A stretch of 64,000 nt of DNA from Thermopolyspora sp044507605 (GCA_044507605.1 JBIQJI010000015.1:1-64000), one strand, 5' to 3'. Numbered from the stretch's first letter, positions 31,168-39,611 are shown. The notes: generated by a model not told the origin, from the sequence alone. Program-made: numbers and translations.

Positions 31168-31626
31168 ATGCCGGTCGAAGTCGGCGACCCTGCCCCTGAT
31201 TTCGAACTGCCCGACCAGCACGGCACCCCGGTGCGGCTGTCTGAGCTGCGCGGCCAGAAGGTCGTGCTGATCTTCTATCCGCTCGCGTTCAGCAACGTGT
31301 GCCACGGTGAGCTGTGCTCGATCCGCGACGAATTCGCCGCCGAGGTCCCCGAAGATGTCCGGATCGTTACGGTGTCGGTCGACTCGATGTTCGCGCATCG
31401 GGCATGGGCCGACCAAGAGGGTTACACGTTCGCGCTCCTGTCGGACTTCTGGCCGCACGGCGAGGTCGCGCGGGCGTACGGTGTCTTCGATGAGGAAAGG
31501 GGCGTCGCGGTGCGGGGCACCTTCATCATCGACGGTGCAGGAGTGATCCGGTGGAAGATCGTCAACCCGATCCCCACCGCGCGTGACATCTCCGAATACA
31601 GCAAAGCACTCGCCGAGATTCCCTGA
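31168..31626 (+). CDS. Peroxiredoxin (AhpE/Bcp-like)
   Basis: It reduces hydrogen peroxide and organic peroxides in the cytoplasm. The 152-residue thioredoxin-fold protein has the peroxidatic Cys45 in YPLAFSNVCHGELC; Ser42 replaces the more usual Thr of the PxxxTxxC motif. Cys50 is five residues later and could act as an intramolecular resolving Cys. The ATG has GGAAGGAG 4-11 nt upstream. Confidence 0.9.
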   Translation: MPVEVGDPAPDFELPDQHGTPVRLSELRGQKVVLIFYPLAFSNVCHGELCSIRDEFAAEVPEDVRIVTVSVDSMFAHRAWADQEGYTFALLSDFWPHGEVARAYGVFDEERGVAVRGTFIIDGAGVIRWKIVNPIPTARDISEYSKALAEIP

Positions 31627-31675
31627 CACGTGCCCGCCGGGCCTGCTCGCGGGCGGAGAGTCGTTGGAGGCGCAC

Positions 31676-32029
31676 ATGCCCTGCTTTCGCTGCGGGGCCC
31701 GGCAGACCGACCCGGTCCGCGGCGCGAGCCCCTGGAAACGCGGTGTCCGCGGCGACACCCAGGTCCTGATCTGCCCGGACTGCCAGCGTGCCCCCGACCT
31801 CGACCTCGACTGCTGCCGAGCCTGCGGCTCCATCGCCCTGATCCGCAGGCTCGGCGAGGTCGAGTGCCGCTCCTGCGGCACCGTCCGCACCGCCGACGAC
31901 CCGCCCGGCCCCGAGCCCGGCCGCACACCGCGCCCACCGGCCACGGCCCCGAACCATCCAGAACCGAACCTCTCAGAGGAGGTCCGAGCCGCCCTCGACC
32001 GCGTCCTGGGCCGCGGCCCGGCCGGCTAG
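31676..32029 (+). CDS. Small double zinc-ribbon protein
   Basis: This 117-residue protein has four CxxC pairs (Cys3/6, Cys33/36, Cys47/50, Cys64/67), which could form two zinc ribbons, followed by a Pro-rich tail and a short helix (SEEVRAALDRVLGR). It resembles small nucleic-acid or protein adaptor ribbons; no specific family was recognised. The ATG follows GGAGG by 6 nt. It is the last chromosomal gene before the tRNA-Val island. Confidence 0.75.
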   Translation: MPCFRCGARQTDPVRGASPWKRGVRGDTQVLICPDCQRAPDLDLDCCRACGSIALIRRLGEVECRSCGTVRTADDPPGPEPGRTPRPPATAPNHPEPNLSEEVRAALDRVLGRGPAG

Positions 32030-32168
32030 AAACACCGCCGGGCCCGCCACCCGCCCCAACCCTGCGGGACGACACTCCGGCCGCCGCCGCACCGACAGGC
32101 CGAAGAACGGCTCACGATGTGCCGAACCGCCGCCGTTGCCGTAAGGTGTACCCGTCCCATGCCCACCC

Positions 32169-32244
<76 letters not shown>

Positions 32245-32252
32245 GCCAAAAC

Positions 32253-32282
32253 AAGCCCCGCAGCGATCATGCTACGGGGCTT
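32253..32282 (+). terminator. Terminator after tRNA-Val
   Basis: An 8-bp stem AAGCCCCG/CGGGGCTT (32253-32260 and 32275-32282) follows. It lies inside the element, beyond the att core, so the element supplies it to the tRNA gene. Confidence 0.7.
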
Positions 32283-32304
32283 CGTGCCATTAGCGTGCCA
32301 TTAG
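32283..32304 (+). repeat. Two tandem CGTGCCATTAG motifs at the left end of element 1
   Basis: Perfect 11-bp direct repeats lie 40 bp inside the att core and directly beside the integrase stop. The same word marks the other element ends, so arm-type integrase or excisionase binding sites are likely. Confidence 0.7.
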
Positions 32305-32305
32305 C

Positions 32306-33463
32306 TCACCGAGGGAGCACCGCCGAAGGTCCGCCATCGTCGTCAGAGTTGGCCTGTTGGATCTTGGCGTTCATCGCGTCCGCGATCTTCTGGTCTGCTT
32401 CCGCCGTACGGTGCTGGTAGATCAGCGCGGCCCGTACCGAGTCGTGGCCCATGCGCGCCATGAGATCCTTTAGGCTCGCGCCGGACGCGGCGGCGATCGT
32501 GTTCCCGGTATGCCGAAGATCGTGAAAGTGCAGCCCAGGAAAGCCGATCTTCCTTGTGATCGCGCTCCACTTGACGGCACGTCGGAAGTTGCTGCGCCGG
32601 AGGATGCTGCCTTTTGCTCCGGTGAAGATCAGCGCATCGTCTTCTGGAGCGGTGAACTCGTCGAGGTGCCGCCGGAGAACAGGGATGATCGCTTCGGGGA
32701 TCGCGACCGTCCGGACACCCGCGCGGGACTTTGGAGGACCGACCAGCAACTCTCCCGTGTCAAGCTCTACATGCTGTCGCCGGACGCTGACCGTCCTCGC
32801 CTTCAGATCCACGTCCATCCTGCGAAGCGCCGAGACCTCGCCCCATCGCAGACTCGCGAAGGTGGCCAGCAGGACCAAGGCGCGTAGCCGTTCGGGCACC
32901 AGGTCGGCCAGTTCGAACACCTTGGACACGGGCAGTACGGGACGTTCATCCGGCTTCTCCTCGCCTGCACCGCGTACACGGCATGGATTGCGCGGGATGA
33001 TGCCGTCTTCGGTCGCTGTCATGAGCACGGCCCGCAGGAACCGGTATGACTTGGCGACCTCCGATTTGCTCACTCCGCAGCCGAGCAATGTGGCCCGCCA
33101 CTCACGAATGGCCGCCGTATCGAGCTTGCCAATCGGGACGTTGCCGAGATGGGGGAGAACGTAGCGTCGCAGTAGACCCGTGTAGATTTCGATCGTGCGC
33201 GGTCGGAGGGTCGTTCGCTCTTTGATCCACTTCGCGGCATAGTCGCCGAGCTTGACCTTTGTCCGCTGGGGATCGGTCCAGTTGCCGGTATTAGGCTTGG
33301 CTTCGATCAGAGACAGCGCCTTGGCGGCATCCCGCTGGCGCTCGTACGTCGTGTCACCGGAGCGCATCTTGCCGTCCGGTCCGGGATAGCGGATCTGGAA
33401 GCGGCCCGAAGGGAGCTTCCGGATGCTGCCGAAGCGCCGCTTGCCTGGCTTGTTGGCCATCAC
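32306..33463 (-). CDS. int: Tyrosine recombinase (integrase) of the tRNA-Val element
   Basis: It catalyses site-specific integration and excision at the tRNA-Val att site. The 385-residue protein has an N-terminal arm-binding and SAM-like core-binding domain (VKLGDYAAKWIKERTTLRPRT). The catalytic residues are Arg206 (ASLRWGE), Lys245, His314-x-x-Arg317 (HDLRH), His340 (MGHDSV) and Tyr349 (IYQHRT). All are present, so it should be active. GTG 33463/ATG 33460 overlaps the stop of the upstream rep remnant. It reads towards the att site 62 bp away, the usual arrangement in actinomycete integrative elements. Confidence 0.95.
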   Translation of the reverse strand: MMANKPGKRRFGSIRKLPSGRFQIRYPGPDGKMRSGDTTYERQRDAAKALSLIEAKPNTGNWTDPQRTKVKLGDYAAKWIKERTTLRPRTIEIYTGLLRRYVLPHLGNVPIGKLDTAAIREWRATLLGCGVSKSEVAKSYRFLRAVLMTATEDGIIPRNPCRVRGAGEEKPDERPVLPVSKVFELADLVPERLRALVLLATFASLRWGEVSALRRMDVDLKARTVSVRRQHVELDTGELLVGPPKSRAGVRTVAIPEAIIPVLRRHLDEFTAPEDDALIFTGAKGSILRRSNFRRAVKWSAITRKIGFPGLHFHDLRHTGNTIAAASGASLKDLMARMGHDSVRAALIYQHRTAEADQKIADAMNAKIQQANSDDDGGPSAVLPR

Positions 33464-34149
33464 GCCGCCCTCGCTTCCCCAGTTGCCGAAAGATCCCCTC
33501 CCCGTCTCTCGGCCTGTAGTCGTTCCATCAGTTCGCGCTGTCGCTGACGGTCGGCGATCTGGAGGAGGAGCCGCTCACCCAACGGGGGAAGGTTCGGGTC
33601 TCCAGGTGGGACAGGTCGCCAGGTGTAGCGGGCAGGGTCGTAGTCGGCTGCCGAAAGCCCGAGCGCTTCCAGGACGAAGGCGCGGCGGTCGGCGCGGTGA
33701 TCGGTCAGGGTCTTGCTCGACCACTTGCGGGAGACCAGCACGCGCCGGCCGGCATAGCCGAGATGTTCGGGCTTGTGCGCCTTGCCCCGGCAGCGGCCCG
33801 GAGCCTGACCGGGCCTGGCGTTCTTCGGCTGCACGCCATAGCGCAGCCAGTTCGCGCAGGTAGGCGAGCACGGCTCATACCGCAGCGCTTCGACCATGCG
33901 GTTCATGTGGTCGCGTTGCCGCTGGTTGTCCGGCTCGCAGGTCTCGGCGATCGACTTGGTCAGGTACTTGGTGAGGTAGCCGACGCGGTCATGGGTCTGC
34001 TTGGTGCCGGCCAGGAACGACAGCGGCTTGACCTGCTCACCGAAGCGAAGCACGTGCAACGGTTCGTCGTCTTGGCCGATGGAGTCCACGGCCTCATCCC
34101 AGGTGGGGAGCACCTCGCCGCACGGCTGACGAGGTCCGCGCACTGGCAT
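33460..34149 (-). pseudogene. RepSA-like replication initiator, N-terminally truncated
   Basis: The 229-residue frame matches the C-terminal half of pSAM2-type replication initiators (EVLPTWDEAVDSI, DRVGYLTKYLTKSI, then the Cys-rich CSPTCANWLRYGVQPKNARPG segment). Normal proteins are roughly twice as long. Family-like sequence stops near residue 10 (about base 34,122), beyond which sequence from an unrelated gene on the other strand follows. The N-terminal half is therefore deleted, and autonomous replication of the element is probably lost. Its stop overlaps the integrase start. Confidence 0.75.
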
Positions 34150-34244
34150 CCGAAGCTTTCGCGATCCGCGTCCTCGACGCCATGCACAGCACCGGCACGC
34201 CAGCCGTACGGCAGCACGACGGAACTCGCTTGATCAGCGCGTAG
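34119..34244 (+). pseudogene. C-terminal gene fragment of unknown origin
   Basis: A 41-codon plus-strand frame ending at TAG 34242-34244 reads as natural protein (ADEVRALASEAFAIRVLDAM, then HSTGTPAVRQHDGT) but has no start. It abuts the truncated end of the rep remnant, so a deletion appears to have joined two gene pieces. The family was not recognised. Confidence 0.4.
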
Positions 34245-34554
34245 CTTGCCGAATTGCCATTGTGTGAATCAAGGCGGCGGCTTCGCCGCCGCACCCGCGC
34301 GGCCCTCCCCGCGCGTGCTGCGGCCTGGGGGCCGGTCCCGCGCGTGGAGCCGCGCGGGACGATGCAGAGGACGGCCACTCTGATCACCGATGGCCCAGGC
34401 AGCCCGAAGCAGATCGAACCGACAACCAGACCGTCAAACGCCTCCGGCGGGGGCACTCGGCTCCGGGATGATCGCGAAGACCGCCGAGTTCGGCGAGTCA
34501 GTGGTCGGCATGGTCCGATCTTCCCGCCTGCCGCGTCCCAGGCGAAGCCGAGCA

Positions 34555-34622
34555 GATCAAGGGATAGGGGTCAAGGTCGTTCGTCCGGCAGGGCGCTCCA
34601 CCTTGACCCCTATCCCTTGATC
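34555..34622. repeat. 23-bp perfect inverted repeat
   Basis: Arms 34555-34577 (begins GATCAAGGGATAGGGG) and 34600-34622 are perfectly complementary around a 22-bp spacer. There is no T-tract. It could be a replication or transfer origin hairpin, or a bidirectional terminator. Confidence 0.85.
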
Positions 34623-34703
34623 CACTCCCTTGCCAGGTGGGACGAGGCAGACGGGAAGATCGGAAAGGGGAGTTACGCCGGGCGGACGATGGAGATCGAA
34701 GCG

Positions 34704-34714
34704 CGTGCCATTAG
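34704..34714 (+). repeat. Single CGTGCCATTAG motif beside the IS
   Basis: This is an exact copy of the 11-bp element-end word. The IS1380-type insertion follows about 20-30 bp later and may have split the original right end from this copy. Confidence 0.65.
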
Positions 34715-34734
34715 CCTCGGGCTTTCGCGGCGAA

Positions 34735-36341
34735 TTTGAGCGGGCTTGATCGTTTACATGAGAAAAGTGCCTTTGAGCTGGGAGGATCGGGCTTGTCTAG
34801 AGTCCTGTCCGCACCAGTTCAGAAGGCACTTTCCGAGTGAAGACTATCGCGTCCCAGCGCAAGATCGTGGTCTCCGCAGACGGGTCGGGACTCGTCTCGC
34901 AGGCCGGTGGGCTGCTGTTGCTGGGACCTTGCGGGTCACCGGTTTGGGCACAGAGTTGTCGGCGCAGGTGGAGCGGTGGCGTCCGTCCCGCGCGATCCAT
35001 GACCCGGGCAAGGTCGTCGCCGACCTGGCTCTCACCCTGGCGTTGGGCGGGGACTGCCTGGCCGACATCGCGATGCTGCGCACCCAGCCGGAGCTCTTTG
35101 GGCCCGTGGCGTCCGATCCGACCGTGTCCCGGCTGATCGACCGCCTGGCCGCCGACCCCGTCCGCGCGCTGAAGGCGATCCGCGCCGCCCGCGCCGCCGC
35201 CCGGCAGCGGGCCTGGACGCTGGCCGGCAACCGCGCCCCCGGCGCGGACGGTGAGCTGATCCCCATCGACATCGACGCGACCATCGTCATCGCCCACTCC
35301 GACAAGGACCAGGCCGCGCCGACGTGGAAGAAGACCTTCGGGTTCCACCCGATGACGGTCTTCGCCGACCACGGCCCCGCAGGTGGCGGGGAGCCGCTGG
35401 CCCTGCTGCTGCGGCCTGGCAACGCCGGGTCCAACACCGCCGCCGACCACATCACCGCGACCCGCCTGGCCCTGGCCCAGCTGCCTGCGCACCGCCGCCG
35501 TCAGGTGCTGATCCGCACCGACTCCGGAGGCGGCACCCACGAGTTCCTGTCCTGGCTGACCCGGCCCGGCCGGCGGCTGCCGTACTCGATCGGGTTCGCC
35601 CTTACCGAGGAGGTCCAGCAGGCGATCCTTGCTCTGCCCGCCCACGCGTGGACGCCCGCCTACGACGCCGAGGGGCAGGTCCGGCCGGGTGCGTGGGTGG
35701 CCGAGCTGACCGGCCTGGTCAGGTTGGAGGGCTGGCCGAAGGGGATGCGCCTGATCGTGCGCAAGGAACGCCCGCACCCGGGCGCGCAGCTGCGTTTCAC
35801 CGACATCGACGGGCACCGCTTCACCTGCTTCGTCACCAACACCAAACGGGGTCAGCTCGCCGACCTGGAACTACGCCACCGCCGCCGCGCCCGCTGCGAA
35901 GACCGCATCCGCGCCGCCAAGGACACCGGGCTGCGCAACCTGCCCCTGCACGACTTCGCCCAGAACCAGATCTGGTGCGAGATCGTCGCCCTGGCCTGCG
36001 AACTGCTCGCCTGGATGCAGATGCTCGCCCTCGACGGACCGGCCCGCCGCTATGAGCCGAAACGGCTCCGGCTTCGCCTGTTCGCCGTCGCCGCCCGCCT
36101 GGTCCGCGGCGGACGGCGTCTCCGCCTACGTGTGGCCGCATCCTGGCCCTGGGCCGGCCAACTGGTAACCGCCATCACCCGGCTCCAAGCACTCCCGGCA
36201 CCGACCTGACCAGCGCCAGACCGCCCCGACAACCCAGGAAGGACACCCCCGCGGGCCCGTGGAACCCCGCCCACCCGGCGCGACAGCCGGGCCACCAGGC
36301 TGACCACGGCCGCGATTTCACACTTCAGCCGAATCACTCAA
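34735..36341 (+). mobile_element. IS1380-family insertion sequence (ends approximate)
   Basis: A frameshifted IS1380-type transposase is flanked by non-coding DNA. Weakly matching ends TTGAG...CTCAA (34735-34741 and 36337-36341) were noticed, but no target duplication could be confirmed. An inverted pair AAAGTGCCTT/AAGGCACTTT lies just upstream of the transposase start (about 34,765 and 34,823). Confidence 0.5.
34837..36209 (+). pseudogene. IS1380-family transposase, frameshifted
   Basis: The family start KTIASQRKIVVSADGSGLVS reads from GTG 34837, but after about residue 30 the homologous continuation TLRVTGLGTELSAQVERW lies in another frame. A 1-nt change near 34,925 therefore breaks the gene. 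Downstream, the DDE core is intact: PIDIDATIVIAHSDK, then LIRTDSGGGTHEF, then a C-terminal segment with RARCEDRIRAAKDTGLRNLP. An in-frame run from 34746 exists but lacks the proper N-terminus. It is inactive unless frameshifting occurs. Confidence 0.8.
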
Positions 36342-36544
36342 CCGGCCACCGGGCGGGCGCGAAAGATCGAGGTTAGCGTGTCATTCGGTGATCCATAATC
36401 AGCTCTCTGGCCACGGAGTAACATGCGGGAACACCTTGATCACCGTGCCATTAGCGTGCCATTAGATGGGCCTGATCATGCGCAATGACGATCGCATCGC
36501 GGCTCTAAGCCTAGGTCAGCGTGCAGCAGGCGGTGATCTTGGCT
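36210..36544. other. Right end of element 1, non-coding
   Basis: These 335 bases between the transposase and att copy 2 have no gene. They contain the presumed IS right end, a tandem pair of CGTGCCATTAG (36444-36465), and the word TCTTGGCTCC directly left of the att core, which is shared with att copy 3 and so probably comes from attP. Confidence 0.55.
36444..36465 (+). repeat. Two tandem CGTGCCATTAG motifs at the right end of element 1
   Basis: Perfect 11-bp direct repeats lie 79 bp left of att copy 2. Confidence 0.7.
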
Positions 36545-36589
36545 CCTTACAAGCGAGGGGTCACTGGTTCGAACCCAGTACCGCCCACC
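36545..36589 (+). repeat. att copy 2 (internal junction between tandem elements)
   Basis: This is identical over 45 bp to the 3' end of tRNA-Val. There is no 5' tRNA half upstream, so it is not a functional tRNA. Confidence 0.92.
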
Positions 36590-36629
36590 TGCGAAAAGGG
36601 CCCCGTCTCCCATCAGGGAAAACAGGGCT

Positions 36630-36640
36630 CGTGCCATTAG
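36630..36640 (+). repeat. CGTGCCATTAG motif at the left end of element 2
   Basis: It lies 40 bp right of the att core, the same distance as the pair in element 1, and after a comparable GGGCCCC...GGGCTC stem. Confidence 0.65.
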
Positions 36641-36659
36641 CGAACACAATCGATCTTGT

Positions 36660-36798
36660 TCAGCGACCACTCGCCTCGGTCGGTAGGACCTGCGTGACCT
36701 TGCCGTGCATGACGTCGGCGATCTTGTGGTCCGCCTCCGCCGTGCGGTGCTGGTAGATCATGGCGGCGCATACGCTGTCGTGGCCCATGCGTGCTGTA
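36660..36798 (-). pseudogene. C-terminal remnant of a second integrase
   Basis: The minus strand encodes ARMGHDSVCAAMIYQHRTAE and continues KIADVMHGK to a stop at 36660. It is closely similar to the C-terminus of the intact integrase, including the catalytic Tyr (IYQHRT). All upstream parts are missing, and the sequence joins a flavoprotein gene at about 36,790. It marks the left end of a second, decayed element of the same family. Confidence 0.85.
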
Positions 36799-37250
36799 CA
36801 TCATCGTCTGCGCCACAGGATCGGCCGGCGGCGTCGGCAAACTCGTCACCATGGCTCAAGACGACGGGTGGACCGTCCCAGCACTGGAGAAGCAGACCGG
36901 CCACCCCGTCCGCAGCCAGTACCGCAAACCCGGCGACCCCAAGCCCCCGAGAGCCGACGCCATCATCGTCGCCCCGCGACCTACAACACCATCAATAAGG
37001 TCGCTCAAGGCATCGCCGGCAACCATGCCCTCGGCCTCCTCACCGAAGTCCCCCGGCCTCGGAATTCCAGTGGTGGTACTATTTTTCGTGAATACCGCAC
37101 TCGCCCATCGAGCGCCTTTCCAGCAGAGCGTGAACCGATTGCGTGCTGAAGGCGTGCAGGTTCTTCTTGGGCCAGGCCAGTTTGTGTCACATCCGTCTGC
37201 CTCTGCCGAGGATCGCGTAGACATGTTTCCCTTGGCCAATTGCCATTGGG
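36791..37250 (+). pseudogene. Flavoprotein (phosphopantothenoylcysteine decarboxylase-like) gene with frameshifts
   Basis: The GTG start and first strand LYIIVCATGSAGGVGKLVT are intact, then TGHPVRSQYRKPGDP and ADAIIVAP. The next family segment, ATYNTINKVAQGIAGNHALG, lies in another frame; GLGIPVVVLFFVNTALAHRA then returns to the first. Both shifts fall in C-runs (about 36,975 and 37,055) and fit one lost C and one gained C. A third slip seems likely near 37,227. About 10-15 family residues are also missing after GWTV. FMN-binding proteins of this kind are common near actinomycete plasmid and regulatory genes. It is broken unless the indels are sequencing errors. Confidence 0.65.
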
Positions 37251-37283
37251 AGAAACAGGTGCGGGAAAATCCGCCTTTATGGG

Positions 37284-38702
37284 CTAGATGTCGAAGTCCA
37301 GAGAAAGTTGCTCTATATCTCCGGGGGCGGTGACGAGTCGCTCCACTGCGGCCCTGTGCTCATCGCTTAGCTCAGCAAAAAGTGTCATGGCTGTTCGTGT
37401 TATGTCTTCTAGGGGAAAAATGGCACTGGTATGCCCAAAGCATGTCTGACTTGTGAAGTCGCAGATCAGCTTTCTTGTGCCGCGAAGAAATAGTGTGGCC
37501 CGATGGATGCGCACACCCGGGCTTCTTGCGAGCGAGATGAGCCGTTTGTCGCGGATGATGTTCTCGGTGCCCTTTGAGGCGTAGGTTATAATGCGATCCC
37601 CGGAATCAAGTTCAAGGTGGCTAATGATTCCGGCTTGTCTGCGACTCCTGTCTTGCAGTTGCGAGACCGAGATCCCGTCCACTGCGGGTGTGGAAGGAAG
37701 TTGCTCAACGCTGTTCGATGCCAAATAGAGGCTCCATCCCTCGCCGCGGAGAACCAAACAACCTCTTGCGGTCGTCCAGCGGAGAGTATGGTCTTGATCC
37801 GATTCGTCGATTCGGTCTGGTTCACTGACCAGTCTGGCTGCTTTGGCGAAGAGTCGATCCGCATTTGCGCTGACGACATGCTGCAAATTCTGAGATGGAT
37901 CTCGAACAGTAAGCCGCGAAAGTTGTTCTAGCGTAAGGGCTCCGCCGATACGTCTCCAGAATTTCGTGTCTTCGGTTGTGAGGTGATCTACGAGGAAGAT
38001 GAGATCATCGTCCGTCAATCTTCCAGCCAGATTCTGATGTCCAGGAAAGTCTGTCGGCCTCCCTCCGTTCCCTTCCCACACAGATTGTAGGACCCGCGTC
38101 ATCCGTCCTGCTTGTTCTTCCGCTAAGAAGGTGGCCAGCAGATCTGTAGCGGCTCTTGTAGGTAGCACTTCTGCATGTTCTGCCGCCTCGAATCCACGGG
38201 CTGTCACATCCGCTACGGCAGTCGCAGAGTCATGATCTAATAATCCCCGCCCTCCTCTGAGGACGGCTTGCGAGAGCAGCGTGTCTACGGGACGACCACG
38301 TTGCGAATTGAGCTCTGCTACCCCTAGCGGATCAGCCACAAGCGTATTAGCCGCCTGCGCTGTTTCCTGCAAAGGGGCCGCTACCACTTCTGACTCTTGC
38401 CTCATACTCTTCAGAGTGACTATGATAGGGTGGCTTTCGCCAACGAGTTCTATATCATCTTGCAGCCACTCAGGATGGCTGCTTGCTCGCAGAAATACAA
38501 ATCGCTCACGCTTCTCTCGCGGCCAGGTTATAATCATATCTGGCGCAATGGTGCTGTTGAAATACTGTGTATGGTGAATTTGAATGCCGTGCTCGATGCT
38601 TTCCAGTTCGCGAGATACGGTAGTCTTTATGCTGTTGATCCGCGCGGCCGGTTCACTTTCCTGTAGGGCGCTGTCAATAGCTGCCACGAATGATTCTGGC
38701 AT
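37284..38702 (-). CDS. Unrecognised 472-residue protein, partner of the nuclease-like gene
   Basis: It is cytoplasmic, with no signal or membrane segment. The N-terminus (about residues 10-75) reads INSIKTTVSRELESIEHGIQ, then HHTQYFNSTIAPDMIITW and ERFVFLRASS. The PD (54-55) and the later hydrophobic strand resemble a PD-(D/E)xK fold in which the E-x-K has become F70-L-R72, so it may be a catalytically dead nuclease-like domain (inference). The middle is helical and the C-terminus beta-rich. ATG 38702 overlaps the upstream stop (TAATG), so expression is coupled. By eye, GC is clearly lower than in flanking genes, which indicates recent transfer. The family is unknown. Confidence 0.75.
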   Translation of the reverse strand: MPESFVAAIDSALQESEPAARINSIKTTVSRELESIEHGIQIHHTQYFNSTIAPDMIITWPREKRERFVFLRASSHPEWLQDDIELVGESHPIIVTLKSMRQESEVVAAPLQETAQAANTLVADPLGVAELNSQRGRPVDTLLSQAVLRGGRGLLDHDSATAVADVTARGFEAAEHAEVLPTRAATDLLATFLAEEQAGRMTRVLQSVWEGNGGRPTDFPGHQNLAGRLTDDDLIFLVDHLTTEDTKFWRRIGGALTLEQLSRLTVRDPSQNLQHVVSANADRLFAKAARLVSEPDRIDESDQDHTLRWTTARGCLVLRGEGWSLYLASNSVEQLPSTPAVDGISVSQLQDRSRRQAGIISHLELDSGDRIITYASKGTENIIRDKRLISLARSPGVRIHRATLFLRGTRKLICDFTSQTCFGHTSAIFPLEDITRTAMTLFAELSDEHRAAVERLVTAPGDIEQLSLDFDI

Positions 38703-39307
38703 TACGTGGCCCGCCTCTCATCTGCAAGCATCAGACTAACTACCTGGTTGTAGTAGTTATCCGCTATAACCAGTCTCTCCTGCTTGTCGCAAAGCGTAAT
38801 CAGCCACAGGCGGTCGGCTACCCCTACAAGCGTTTCCTCGTCAATCTGTAGTTGCGCCTCCACTTTGTCCTCGGTATTGAAAATATACTGAGAGTGCTTT
38901 AGAACTGCTTTCTTGACGTTCCCGGGAGAAGGGTGGTCGCTCCACCTCTGTGCCTGGAAGGGCGCCCACGAGATCCACATGAAATGGTCGCAGCGAGTGG
39001 GTTTCGTTTGCAGTGCAACATAGCACTTGGCCAAAAAGGCAGAGAAATGGCTTGGGAGGTCGTGCTCTGAACGGTAGCCTTTGACCTCGGCCACGAACAT
39101 TTTGCCGCCGAGATCATCGCCTCGCAACTGTCCCCCAATATCGAAGGAGAAGGAGTGGGGCCAGTGCGGCCATTGGAACTCTAAGAGTTCCTTCATGCCT
39201 TCATCCTCATTGGTCCAAGACTGCGATATCCGCGTAGACGCCTCTAACCAGCGCTTCGCCCTTCGAAGCTTCAAGATCCCTTTGAGTTGAGCGTCTTCAC
39301 CAGCCAC
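38702..39307 (-). CDS. PD-(D/E)xK nuclease-like protein
   Basis: This is a 201-residue soluble protein. The segment SFSFDIGGQLRGDDLGGKMF followed by VAEVKGY fits a PD-(D/E)xK core, with Asp56 and then Glu74-x-Lys76 on the next strand. A Trp-rich segment HFMWISWAPFQAQRW and a C-terminal helical region follow. It resembles restriction-type or defence-associated nucleases, but no named family was recognised. It is the first gene of a two-gene operon, and the second gene starts within its stop codon. It is lower in GC than the chromosome and sits inside the tandem integrative element, as expected for a defence cargo. Confidence 0.65.
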   Translation of the reverse strand: MAGEDAQLKGILKLRRAKRWLEASTRISQSWTNEDEGMKELLEFQWPHWPHSFSFDIGGQLRGDDLGGKMFVAEVKGYRSEHDLPSHFSAFLAKCYVALQTKPTRCDHFMWISWAPFQAQRWSDHPSPGNVKKAVLKHSQYIFNTEDKVEAQLQIDEETLVGVADRLWLITLCDKQERLVIADNYYNQVVSLMLADERRAT

Positions 39308-39611
39308 AAAACTCAGCGTAGATCTTTAGGCGACACTTGATAAGTGGGGCAACCGGTCACGATTCAGTAACCAGGAGGTGCAAGCATCAGAACAAATGCT
39401 GAGCAATCCGGATGATTGCCGAACTACACCGATGAGGATCAAGGCGGCGGCGCCCGCGCCGCCGCACCCCCGCGCCGTCCACCCCGCGGTGCGTGTGCGG
39501 CCTGGGGGCCTTTCTCGCTCGGGGGCCGCGCGGGGGCCGCACGCCGGCCCCGCCGTAGCTCACCGACACGCCGAGCACCTGCACTCCGCCGCCTCGCTCA
39601 AACATGAAGGT

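Larger units (their letters stand above)
34150..34836. other. Non-coding right-hand module of element 1
   Basis: No intact gene is seen. Features are the plus-strand gene fragment, a GGCGGCGGCTTCGCCGCCGC-type hairpin near 34,270, a conserved box at 34441-34477, a large inverted repeat at 34555-34622, a box at 34650-34672 and one CGTGCCATTAG. The same succession of short conserved blocks occurs in element 2 at 39,430-40,139. Confidence 0.6.

Noticed and set aside
36545..36589. A second tRNA-Val gene
   Set aside because: Only the 3' half is present; no D-arm or 5' acceptor strand lies upstream. It is an att copy.
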